Assembly (NCBI GenBank): GCA_964546765.1
Contig: CAZJKV010000101.1
Span: 1 to 6,901 of the forward strand
Direction of reading: 5' to 3'
Source: JAITWN01 sp964546765
GTDB taxonomy: Bacteria > Pseudomonadota > Gammaproteobacteria > SZUA-140
Length of the DNA stretch: 6,901 nt
Both the position numbers and the translations under genes were made by a program. The notes beneath the pieces are model-generated. The model did no database searches. It had not been told where the DNA came from and saw only the letters and a list, made by a program, of their open reading frames with translations. How positions within the stretch are numbered: position 1 is the first letter of the stretch; every line of letters starts with the position of its first letter. Positions 1 to 5,979 of the stretch are shown here, piece after piece.

Positions 1-684
1 GGTCGTCTCGCGCCAGGCCGCGAGCGCGCGCAGGATGCGGTGCTGTGCCTCCGTCAGGTACTGGGCGCCGCGTACACGCTTCCACGCCGCCTCGGGCGGA
101 TTCTCATAGCGCGCCGGATCGGAAACCGCGGCGCAGTCTTCCTCCAGCCACGCGAGCCGGCCGAGCGCGGCGAGCCGATCGCGCAGCACGAGGTGCAGCG
201 GCCCGAGATAACGCACGTCATCGGCGGCGTATTCGATCTGCGCCTGCGACAGCGGGCGGCGGCACCAGTCGGTCCGCGCGTGGGCCTTTTCCAGCGTGAC
301 GCCGAGCAGCTCGCTGACCAGGTTCGCATAGCTCGCCTGGCCCGGCAGGCCGAGCAGCGGCGCCGCGAGCTGGGTGTCGAACACCGGGGCCGGCAGCCGG
401 CCTTCGCAGCGGTGATAGAAGATCTCCATGTCCTGGTGGCTCGCATGCAGGACCTTCGTGACCGCGGGGTCGTGGATCAGCGCGAGCAGCGGGTCGAGGT
501 CCCGCAGCGCGAGGGTGTCGACGCAGGCCGTGATCCCGGGGGCCGCGACCTGAATCAGGCAGAATCTCGGAAAATAGGTGTCCTCGCGGATGAACTCGGT
601 ATCGAGTGCGAGCCAGGGCTGGCCGGCAAGCGCGGCGCACAGCGCATCGAGCGCCCCGGGGGTGTCCACATAATCCAGTTCCAC
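1..684 (-). CDS. rnd: Ribonuclease D, 5' part (3' end outside window)
   Basis: RNase D is a cytoplasmic DEDD-family 3'-to-5' exoribonuclease that trims the 3' ends of tRNA precursors and other small RNAs, using two metal ions. The first 228 residues are present. All three exonuclease motifs are visible: Exo I as DTEF with D28 and E30, Exo II with D85 in the HQDMEIF segment, and Exo III as YAADD with Y152 and D156. The RYL after Exo III is also typical. From about residue 205 (RGAQYLTEAQ) the first HRDC nucleic-acid-binding domain begins, and the window edge cuts it. The best start is GTG at 684-682, since no in-frame ATG lies nearby; a purine-rich TAGGGCGG precedes it. That start gives motif positions close to those of the E. 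coli enzyme as I remember them. The gene begins 10 bp after the stop of the secreted-protein gene, so the two are probably co-transcribed. Family assignment is firm; the start codon is less certain. Confidence 0.94.
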   Translation of the reverse strand, partial: MELDYVDTPGALDALCAALAGQPWLALDTEFIREDTYFPRFCLIQVAAPGITACVDTLALRDLDPLLALIHDPAVTKVLHASHQDMEIFYHRCEGRLPAPVFDTQLAAPLLGLPGQASYANLVSELLGVTLEKAHARTDWCRRPLSQAQIEYAADDVRYLGPLHLVLRDRLAALGRLAWLEEDCAAVSDPARYENPPEAAWKRVRGAQYLTEAQHRILRALAAWRETT

Positions 685-694
685 CGGTACCGCC

Positions 695-1495
695 CTATTG
701 CGCAGTGCCGGCCTCGACCGCCTGCATCCGGCGCTCGATCTCCTCGAGCCTCCGCTGCAGGTCGTCGAGGTCGAGTTCGTCGCTGATCATGTGCTCCATG
801 ACCTCGGCGCGGGTCAGCACCGGGTAGCCGTCCGGAAGCCGGAACAGGACTGCGTCGTGTTCCCCGTCGAAGGCGATGCGCGTGATCTCCTGGATCAGCC
901 GGCCATCGGCATCGAGGGTGCGCATCGGGATGCCGGCGAGCGGGTAATGGTCGTCGATCAGGTCGTCCGCGGCCTCGCAGATTCGCTCCGGCGCGGTCAG
1001 CTGAATCAGCACGCGCTGGGGCGCGTTGTCGGAACCCTCGGACATCGCGGCGACGAAGCGCCGGATGCCGTGATCGTCGAGCGCCGAGGGCGCGAGGTAC
1101 TCGTCGTAGCAGTGTATGCCGTCGACCGTGACCCGGTAGTGCACGGTCCGGTAGCCCGCGATCTCGGGGCCGTCGCCGCGCTTCTCGAGACGCACTTTGG
1201 GCGGCGCGACGCCGGCCGTCATGTCGTCGTGTTCGGTGCGGCGCGGGATCGGGGACTTCATGTCCATCGCGATCCGGTCGGCATCATTGACGGCGAGGAT
1301 CGATCCGGCCGCGAGATCGAGGAGCAGCCAGAACTCCTGCCGGCCGGTCTCGACCCGCGCCAGGTCGCCGGAGATCAGTACGCGCCCGGCTGTCCCGTCT
1401 GTGCTGCGGTTCTCGATGGTGACGTCGGCGAGGGCCGCAGGCGTGATGAACGCGGCAAGGGCCGGCAGGCACAGTGTCTTGAGCCAGTGGGTCAT
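695..1495 (-). CDS. Secreted protein of unknown function, DUF4412/LolA-fold-like
   Basis: I do not recognise a characterised gene. The 266-residue product starts with a clear Sec signal peptide: a short n-region with K6, a hydrophobic stretch over residues 8-22, and a likely cleavage after ALA at residue 23. The mature part looks beta-rich. It has alternating segments such as GYRTVHYRVTVDG (114-126) followed by CYDEYL, and later GIPMRTL (188-194) and FRLPDGYPV (218-226). This arrangement resembles periplasmic DUF4412-type proteins with a LolA/LolB-like half-barrel, but the match is from memory of pattern only. C129 and C173 are the only mature cysteines and could form a disulfide in the periplasm. 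The C-terminus, about residues 239-262, is a charged amphipathic helix likely to form a coiled coil. No lipobox is present, so it should be soluble or peripheral. It lies 17 bp after the M16 protease gene and 10 bp before rnd. A weak GGA precedes the ATG. Confidence 0.9.
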   Translation of the reverse strand: MTHWLKTLCLPALAAFITPAALADVTIENRSTDGTAGRVLISGDLARVETGRQEFWLLLDLAAGSILAVNDADRIAMDMKSPIPRRTEHDDMTAGVAPPKVRLEKRGDGPEIAGYRTVHYRVTVDGIHCYDEYLAPSALDDHGIRRFVAAMSEGSDNAPQRVLIQLTAPERICEAADDLIDDHYPLAGIPMRTLDADGRLIQEITRIAFDGEHDAVLFRLPDGYPVLTRAEVMEHMISDELDLDDLQRRLEEIERRMQAVEAGTAQ

Positions 1496-1512
1496 CGTGG
1501 ATTCCGATGGGT

Positions 1513-4476
1513 CTAGAGGCGGAACACGTCCAGGCCGAGGTCGCCCCGCTGTTGCAGGCGCTCGGGGTTCGTGATCACGGCGATGCTCGCCTGCTCGGGT
1601 TTCAGATAGCGTTCGCCGACGCGTTTCAGGTCGTCGAGCGTAACCTCGAGGATGTGCAGGCGATGGCGGCGGCGCTGATCGGACGTGCGTCCATAAAGGT
1701 CATGGTGGAACGCGCTCTTTGCCTCGCCGGCCGGGGATCCGGGTTTGTCGATGCCGCCGATGATGCCGAGGATCGCCTCTTCGAGCTGGCGCGCCTCGTG
1801 ACGGCGGTCGAGCAGCCAGTCGATAGCGGCATCGAAGTCGGCCAGGGTCTCCTCGAGCCGCGGATCACGGTACGAATAGAAACGAAAGCCGGCGTTGTCG
1901 GCGTCATGCCCTGCACCGCCGCCGTAGGCGCCGCCCTTCTCGCGGATCGCCCGATGCAGGAAGCCATTGCGCAGGAACACGCCGAGCACGTCGAGCGCCG
2001 GCGCGTCCGGGTGTTCGACCGGCACGGTCGGGTAGACCTTGGCGCAGAAATTGACCTGGGTACTCGTGACCCAGAGCTGGCGCACCTGTGCGCGAATCGC
2101 GGGATGCGCGAAGGGCAGGTGCCCGTCCGTACCCGCGCCGCCGTCGGACCAGGCCCGTTCGAATTCAGCGAGCAGCTGATCGCGGCGCTTGTCCTCGGCG
2201 ACGAGCAGGAATTGCCGCGGCGCAGCCAGGATGCGTTCGTGTATCTCGCGCAGGCCCTCCGTGAAGGCCGCGAGCCGAGCCGGGTCCTTGAGGCCGTCGT
2301 CGAATGCCTTCAGTGTGCGTATGCCCATCAGGCCGCGCAGGCGGTGGCCGATCGCGGCGGCCGGACTCATGCCGCTCGCCGCCGCGGTCATCGCGAGCAC
2401 ATGGCCATGACCGGTGACGCTCTGTTCCATGCGGGCGCGCTCCTGGGAGACGATCTCTCGCAGCCGGGTCGGCTCGTCGAAGCGCACGGTGGTCAGGGTC
2501 TGCTCCATCAGGCGCGCGAACTCTGCATGTTCGGTTGCGAGCGCCTTGCCGGAGAGCACGAAATGGGCGCGCAGATCCTGCACGTCGTCGATGCGCCCGC
2601 GCATGCTGGTGTATGCATTGATGCCGCCGCTAACCCGGTCCTGCCAGGTCTGGGTCTTCAGGTAGTCGCGGCCGCCGCAGCCGACCTCCGGCAGCGCGTG
2701 CGCGTAATAGGACAGCTGGTCGAGCAACCGGTCCTCGAGCGCCGGCAGTTCGGCGATGATCTGCTGGTACACGAGGCCGTTCGTCCCCTGGGGGTAGAAT
2801 GTCAGCGGATACCCGCGCAGGGTCCTGCGTTCGCCGGTCGGGATCGGGATCTCGGGCGGGATGTCGTCGAGGCCGACCCTGGGCAGGATCCCGGGGTCGT
2901 CTTCCTGGTGCTGGCGCTGCTGCAATCGCTCGGCGCGTTCGATCAGCCCGCGCCGCTCACCGTCGTCGAGCGTGGCCCGCATCGCGGCGAGGCGTTCGGC
3001 CTCGGCAGCGGCGCGGCGCCGGCTCAGTTCCGGATCGGGCTTCATCGTCAGGCGCACACGATGCGGATTGTCGAGCAGGAGGCGGCGTACCAGTCGTGGC
3101 AAGAAGTCCGGGTCCTGCACCGACACGCGCAGGCGCGCGAGCACCGGGTCCAGGTTCAGCGCCGCGACCGGGTCGCCGCGATGGATCGCCGCCGGCAGCG
3201 CGCCGAGGATCAGCTGCAACCCGTAGGGGTAGTTGTCGCCGCCGATCTCGCGCCGGTGCAATTCGAGCTGGTGCAGCGCGGCGTCGACCATCTCCTGCGG
3301 GACGCCATGCCGCGCGATGTCTTCGAGGACGTCCAGGACCAGACATTCGACCTGCTCCGCGTGTTCCGGCCGGCTGCCTTCGAGTCCGCACACGAAGGCC
3401 ATTTCATGATTCGAGTCCTCGAGGCCGCACAGCGGCGACGGCGCGGTGCCGAGCGTAGTGGTTTCGAGTGCATGCAACAACGGGGAGGCGCTGTTGTCGA
3501 GGAGGATGCCGGACAGCAGGTGGGCCTCCAGCAGTTCCGTGAGTTCGGTGTTGCGACCCAGCAGCCAGCCCAGCACGATGTGGGTCTTGTCGCCGGCCGC
3601 GTCGTCGTCGAGGGCGTAGCTTTCCTCGACCGCGACCGGGGCTGTCAGGCGCTGTTCGTCGTTCGCGGCGATCAGGAGTTCGAGGCGCTCGAAACGCGCC
3701 AGCGCCTGTTCATCGAAACGCTGCTGGTGACGGTGCGCGGGCAAGTTGCCGAAGGTCATGAAGATCGCGTTCGACGGGTGGTAATGCGTACGATAGAAGT
3801 GCTTCAGGTCGTCGTAGCGCAAGTCGGGAATACGCTCCGGGTCGCCGCCGCTGTTGTAGTGATAGGTCGAAGCCGGGTAAAGATGTCCGCACAACGCGTG
3901 CCACAGGGTGTTGACCGGCGAGCTCATCGCCCCCTTCATCTCGTTGTAGACGACGCCCTTGTAGACCAGGGGACTGTCCGGATTCGCCGGATCCTCGAAC
4001 TCGATGCGGTGGCCTTCCTGGGCGAAATCGAGCTCGTCGAGGCGGGCGAAGAAGGCCGCGTCGAGGTAGACATCCATCAGATTGTAGAAGTCCTTTTCGT
4101 TCTGGCTCGCGAACGGATAGGCGGTCCAGTCGCTGCTCGTGAACGCGTTCATGAAGGTGTTCAGCGAGCGCCGGATCATCATGAAGAACGGGTCGCGCAC
4201 CGGGTAGCGCTCGCTGCCGCACAGCGCGGTGTGTTCGAGGATATGGGCGACGCCGCTCGAGTCCATCGGCACGGTACGGAAGGCGACGAGGAAGACGTTT
4301 TCCGGGTGGTCGCTGGCGAGATGGAAATGCTGGGCGCCGGTCTTGCGGTGCCGGTATTCCTCGATGGTCAGGTTGAGGGAGTCGATCCGCTCGCTGCGGA
4401 CCCATTCGAAGCCGTCCCCGCACTCCGGGGCCAGGACCGCCGGGGAGGCGGTCTGCTCGCGTTCTACCGTCGTCAT
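1513..4476 (-). CDS. M16C metallopeptidase, presequence protease (PreP/Cym1) type
   Basis: This 987-residue protein is a zinc peptidase of the M16C clan, the group that includes mitochondrial and plastid presequence protease. Such enzymes enclose short unfolded peptides in a two-halved chamber and cut them. The inverted zinc motif HILEH gives zinc ligands H78 and H82 with catalytic base E81. The distal zinc ligand is E179 in YNEMKG, 97 residues after H82, the same spacing as I recall for human PreP. The first half is the N-terminal M16 domain and its C-terminal partner. A charged helical linker spans roughly residues 495-535, followed by the M16C-associated region. The last part carries REKGGAYGGGA with R845 and Y851, the conserved C-terminal substrate-binding element of the family. 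Length is normal for full-length PreP. There is no signal peptide or membrane segment, so it probably acts in the cytosol. AGGA lies about 10 bp before the ATG. It is the first gene of a close-packed set with the secreted protein and rnd. Confidence 0.95.
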   Translation of the reverse strand: MTTVEREQTASPAVLAPECGDGFEWVRSERIDSLNLTIEEYRHRKTGAQHFHLASDHPENVFLVAFRTVPMDSSGVAHILEHTALCGSERYPVRDPFFMMIRRSLNTFMNAFTSSDWTAYPFASQNEKDFYNLMDVYLDAAFFARLDELDFAQEGHRIEFEDPANPDSPLVYKGVVYNEMKGAMSSPVNTLWHALCGHLYPASTYHYNSGGDPERIPDLRYDDLKHFYRTHYHPSNAIFMTFGNLPAHRHQQRFDEQALARFERLELLIAANDEQRLTAPVAVEESYALDDDAAGDKTHIVLGWLLGRNTELTELLEAHLLSGILLDNSASPLLHALETTTLGTAPSPLCGLEDSNHEMAFVCGLEGSRPEHAEQVECLVLDVLEDIARHGVPQEMVDAALHQLELHRREIGGDNYPYGLQLILGALPAAIHRGDPVAALNLDPVLARLRVSVQDPDFLPRLVRRLLLDNPHRVRLTMKPDPELSRRRAAAEAERLAAMRATLDDGERRGLIERAERLQQRQHQEDDPGILPRVGLDDIPPEIPIPTGERRTLRGYPLTFYPQGTNGLVYQQIIAELPALEDRLLDQLSYYAHALPEVGCGGRDYLKTQTWQDRVSGGINAYTSMRGRIDDVQDLRAHFVLSGKALATEHAEFARLMEQTLTTVRFDEPTRLREIVSQERARMEQSVTGHGHVLAMTAAASGMSPAAAIGHRLRGLMGIRTLKAFDDGLKDPARLAAFTEGLREIHERILAAPRQFLLVAEDKRRDQLLAEFERAWSDGGAGTDGHLPFAHPAIRAQVRQLWVTSTQVNFCAKVYPTVPVEHPDAPALDVLGVFLRNGFLHRAIREKGGAYGGGAGHDADNAGFRFYSYRDPRLEETLADFDAAIDWLLDRRHEARQLEEAILGIIGGIDKPGSPAGEAKSAFHHDLYGRTSDQRRRHRLHILEVTLDDLKRVGERYLKPEQASIAVITNPERLQQRGDLGLDVFRL

Positions 4477-4518
4477 GCTTTGCTGTCCTGTCCCTGCGGA
4501 TCCCGAGATCTTCCTTGT

Positions 4519-4548
4519 ATCTTACGGATTTACGTCGGACTTCGCCAA
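4519..4548 (-). promoter_or_regulatory. Possible sigma70-type promoter for the M16 protease operon
   Basis: The 134-bp gap between the HDOD stop and the protease ATG contains, on the minus strand, TTGGCG (4548-4543) and TAAGAT (4524-4519) separated by 18 bp. Each hexamer matches the sigma70 consensus at four of six positions. Transcription would begin near 4512 and give a leader of about 35 nt. The segment is more AT-rich than its surroundings. I found no hairpin with a T-run after the HDOD gene, so read-through from upstream is also possible. Confidence 0.35.
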
Positions 4549-4610
4549 TTGGCGGACGCGCGCGGACACGGCTCCCAGGGCGACCAGGGCGCTGCGGATG
4601 GCAGGGTGGG

Positions 4611-5534
4611 TCAGGCGCTGAAAAGGTTGACGGCGTCCCGGTACTGCTCGCGCGTGTCTTCGATGATGTCCAGCAGGCTGCCCGGATCGCTGTCGAGTCC
4701 GGTGACCTTCCACGCCTCGCTGTCGACGAACAGGTCGGGGGAGGGCATCGCATAGAAAGCCCCTTGTTCGGACTGGTTCGCGAGTCCGTCCGCGATGTGG
4801 ACGATCGCGGCCTCGAGGCGCGCCTCCGACGCGGCATCGGGGTCATGATGGCACCTCACGACCTCCTGCAGCAGCGGCGGCAGCTGCCAGCGCGAGAGCA
4901 GCATCCCGCCGATGTCGGCGTGATTGAAGCCGAACTCCTTTTTTTCCAGGTGCTGCAGTATGGTCTCGTTGCCCTGCGCCGCGAGCAGCAGGTTCTTGAT
5001 CCGTTCCGGCGCACGGTGATACATCACGAGGCTGCCGATGTCGTGCAGGATGCCGGCGACGAACAGGCGTTCCGGGTGCAGCACCCGGCAGCGGCGCGCT
5101 AGTTCCCGCGAGAGAATGCCGCAGGACACGCTGTGGCGCCAGAAGGTGTCGATGTTGACGATAAAGTTCGGGATGCGCGAGAACGACGTGATCGCCGAGA
5201 CGGTGACGACCAGGTTGTACAGCTCGCTGACACCGATCACGGTGACGGCGCGCGAGACGGTGTCGATGCGATGCGGGAACCCGTAGAACGAGCTGTTGAC
5301 GATGCGAAGCAGGCGCGCGGTCAGGCTCGGGTCGCGGCTGATGACGCTGCCGAGCGTCTGCGCGGAGGCCTGGTTGGTCTCCATCAGTTCGAATATCTTG
5401 ATGCAGATGTCGGGCGGCGAGACCAGGCTGGCACTGTCCTTCAGCCAGCCCTCGGCGGTCTCGAGCGCCGTTTCACCCGGCGGCTGTGCATCGTTCCTGT
5501 TGGTCCGGTCATCGGCCAGCGGCTCGGTCTTCAT
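4611..5534 (-). CDS. HDOD-domain signalling protein with complete HD-type ligand positions
   Basis: The 307-residue product is a single HDOD domain (about residues 30-250) with a short polar N-terminus and a roughly 55-residue acidic C-terminal tail. HDOD proteins occur widely in bacterial signalling and usually act as non-enzymatic output or scaffold modules linked to chemotaxis, cyclic-di-GMP or stress control; the exact role here is unknown. Diagnostic segments are SPPDICIKIFELM (39-51), the ISRDPSLTARLLRIVNSSFYG stretch (65-85), AVTVIGVSEL (96-105), and FVAGILHDIG (158-167). Unlike many HDOD proteins, it has residues at all classical HD-phosphohydrolase positions: H134, H164-D165, H205 in NHADIG, H229-H230, and D249 in HIADGL. 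There is no GYP motif, receiver domain, signal peptide or membrane segment, so it is probably a cytoplasmic protein awaiting a separate input partner. A purine-rich GAGAGA precedes the ATG. It is transcribed away from the small membrane protein gene, and its leader contains an inverted-repeat cluster. Confidence 0.93.
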   Translation of the reverse strand: MKTEPLADDRTNRNDAQPPGETALETAEGWLKDSASLVSPPDICIKIFELMETNQASAQTLGSVISRDPSLTARLLRIVNSSFYGFPHRIDTVSRAVTVIGVSELYNLVVTVSAITSFSRIPNFIVNIDTFWRHSVSCGILSRELARRCRVLHPERLFVAGILHDIGSLVMYHRAPERIKNLLLAAQGNETILQHLEKKEFGFNHADIGGMLLSRWQLPPLLQEVVRCHHDPDAASEARLEAAIVHIADGLANQSEQGAFYAMPSPDLFVDSEAWKVTGLDSDPGSLLDIIEDTREQYRDAVNLFSA

Positions 5535-5555
5535 CGGCGTCTCTCGTTGTTAAGG

Positions 5556-5589
5556 ACTGTCGGGGGCGGACAGTGCTGTCGCTCACTGT
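5556..5589. repeat. Overlapping inverted repeats of ACTGT/ACAGT, possible operator or leader hairpin
   Basis: Within 34 bp there are ACTGTC (5556-5561) facing GACAGT (5569-5574) across a 7-bp GC-rich loop, then GACAG-TG-CTGTC as a 12-bp near-palindrome (5569-5580), then ACAGTG (5570-5575) facing CACTGT (5584-5589) across 8 bp. The half-site (A/G)CTGT thus appears four times counting both orientations. The block lies 22-55 bp upstream of the HDOD ATG. It could therefore be a repressor or activator site, or could fold into alternative hairpins in the HDOD mRNA leader. Arms are only 5-6 bp, so some chance contribution is likely. Confidence 0.45.
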
Positions 5590-5656
5590 ATGGGTTAGCG
5601 TACGATTCAGAGGATTTTCAAGGGCGAAGGATGCAGGCAGGGCACCCCGGAGGGCC

Positions 5657-5672
5657 CCCGCGGGATCGCGGG
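5657..5672. repeat. Small GC-rich inverted repeat (6-bp stem, 4-nt loop)
   Basis: CCCGCG (5657-5662) and CGCGGG (5667-5672) are perfect complements around a GGAT loop. They lie inside a GC-rich block between two more AT-rich zones. There is no T-run on either side, so it is not a typical intrinsic terminator. It could be a leader structure for neither or either gene, or simply reflect base composition. Confidence 0.4.
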
Positions 5673-5682
5673 AAACGTGGAA

Positions 5683-5707
5683 TTGGCAGGTAATAAGCGA
5701 TTATAAA
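5683..5707 (+). promoter_or_regulatory. Possible promoter for the small membrane protein gene
   Basis: TATAAA at 5702-5707 matches five of six positions of a sigma70 -10 element. It would start transcription near 5714, about 23 nt before the ATG at 5737. No good -35 lies at 16-18 bp; the nearest, TTGGCA (5683-5688), is only 13 bp away. The same TTGGCAGG also begins a GG-N10-GC pair (5685-5686 and 5697-5698) with the spacing of a sigma54 -24/-12 promoter, but AAGC replaces the usual TTGC. The two readings are alternatives and neither is certain. Confidence 0.4.
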
Positions 5708-5736
5708 CGCATGATAGAAGAAGATAGGTGATTTTA

Positions 5737-5925
5737 ATGGCATTATGGGAACAGATCCTGGTCGGTGTTCTGGTCCTGTTGCTGCTGTTATGGTTCCGTC
5801 CCGGGATCCGGGCTGCGCTGAGACAGAGCCGCGACGCGAAGTCGCGTGACTGGTCGGGGGTGATCTTCCCGGTCGGCCTCGTCGTGCTGTTCGTGCTGCT
5901 GCTGATCGCGCTGGTGCGGGGCTGA
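5737..5925 (+). CDS. Small two-helix inner-membrane protein, unknown function
   Basis: I do not recognise this 62-residue protein. It is a hydrophobic hairpin. A first membrane segment covers about residues 6-20, which includes a run of five leucines. A basic loop follows (about 21-39, six Arg/Lys against two Asp). The second segment covers about residues 41-60, and only a very short tail remains. The positive loop should stay in the cytoplasm, with both ends outside. ATG at 5737 is preferred because AGGTG (5726-5730) sits 6 bp upstream; an in-frame GTG at 5728 would add three residues but overlaps that ribosome-binding site. Two TTA leucine codons (residues 3 and 18) stand out, since the large neighbouring genes contain almost none. 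It ends 54 bp before the L,D-transpeptidase start in the same direction and the same frame, so a shared transcript and an envelope role are plausible, but no function can be assigned. Confidence 0.8.
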   Translation: MALWEQILVGVLVLLLLLWFRPGIRAALRQSRDAKSRDWSGVIFPVGLVVLFVLLLIALVRG

Positions 5926-5941
5926 GGCCCAGCTGACCCTG

Positions 5942-5950
5942 TGGTACCAT
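5942..5950 (+). promoter_or_regulatory. Possible extended -10 promoter element for the L,D-transpeptidase
   Basis: TGGTACCAT reads as an extended -10 (TG, one base, then TACCAT, four of six matches to TATAAT), with no recognisable -35. It would place the transcript start near 5957, giving a leader of roughly 23 nt to the ATG at 5980 that includes the AAAGG ribosome-binding site. The first eight bases, TGGTACCA, form a perfect palindrome, so a protein-binding site is another reading. Confidence 0.3.
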
Positions 5951-5951
5951 C

Positions 5952-5967
5952 TGCGGCAATGCGGCAA
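5952..5967 (+). repeat. Tandem 8-bp direct repeat in the transpeptidase leader
   Basis: TGCGGCAA occurs twice back to back (5952-5959 and 5960-5967). The junction creates an in-frame ATG at 5959, an alternative start codon for the transpeptidase seven codons upstream of the preferred one. The repeat may be a small replication-slippage duplication; no function is evident. Confidence 0.55.
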
Positions 5968-5979
5968 AGGCATGGAATC

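Larger units (their letters stand above)
5535..5736. promoter_or_regulatory. Divergent intergenic region carrying control signals for both sides
   Basis: These 202 bp separate the leftward HDOD gene from the rightward membrane-protein gene and hold no convincing coding region. Three zones are visible: a repeat-rich zone next to the HDOD start (5556-5589), a very GC-rich zone with a small hairpin (about 5635-5672), and an AT-rich zone with promoter-like hexamers before the rightward gene (5681-5736). On the minus strand TTGAAA (5621-5616) is a possible -35 element for the HDOD gene. The best -10 at suitable spacing, TAACCC, is poor, so no HDOD promoter is firmly assigned. Confidence 0.6.

Noticed and set aside
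698..1516. A 272-codon plus-strand frame opposite the secreted-protein gene
   Set aside because: It is also codon-aligned antisense. The minus strand has a signal peptide, family-like motifs and operon spacing, while the plus frame has none of these.
4573..4592. Terminator or operator from the repeated CCAGGGCG unit after the HDOD gene
   Set aside because: It is an imperfect direct repeat in GC-rich DNA, with no inverted symmetry and no T-run.
1507..4755. A very long plus-strand coding region opposite the M16 peptidase
   Set aside because: It is exactly codon-aligned antisense to a clearly conserved gene. Its translation is low-complexity with no recognisable domain, and its openness follows from absent TTA, CTA and TCA codons.
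3710..4846. A 378-codon minus-strand frame bridging the HDOD and protease genes
   Set aside because: It is a +1/+2 shadow of two well-supported genes, with Arg/Pro/Ser-rich composition typical of off-frame GC-rich DNA.
5557..5573. LexA (SOS) box upstream of the HDOD gene
   Set aside because: CTGT and ACAG are separated by nine bases instead of the eight of the gammaproteobacterial SOS box, and the spacer is GC-rich rather than AT-rich.
5645..5672. Intrinsic terminator in the divergent intergenic region
   Set aside because: The hairpin is short and not followed by a T-run on either strand. Both flanking genes start here rather than end.
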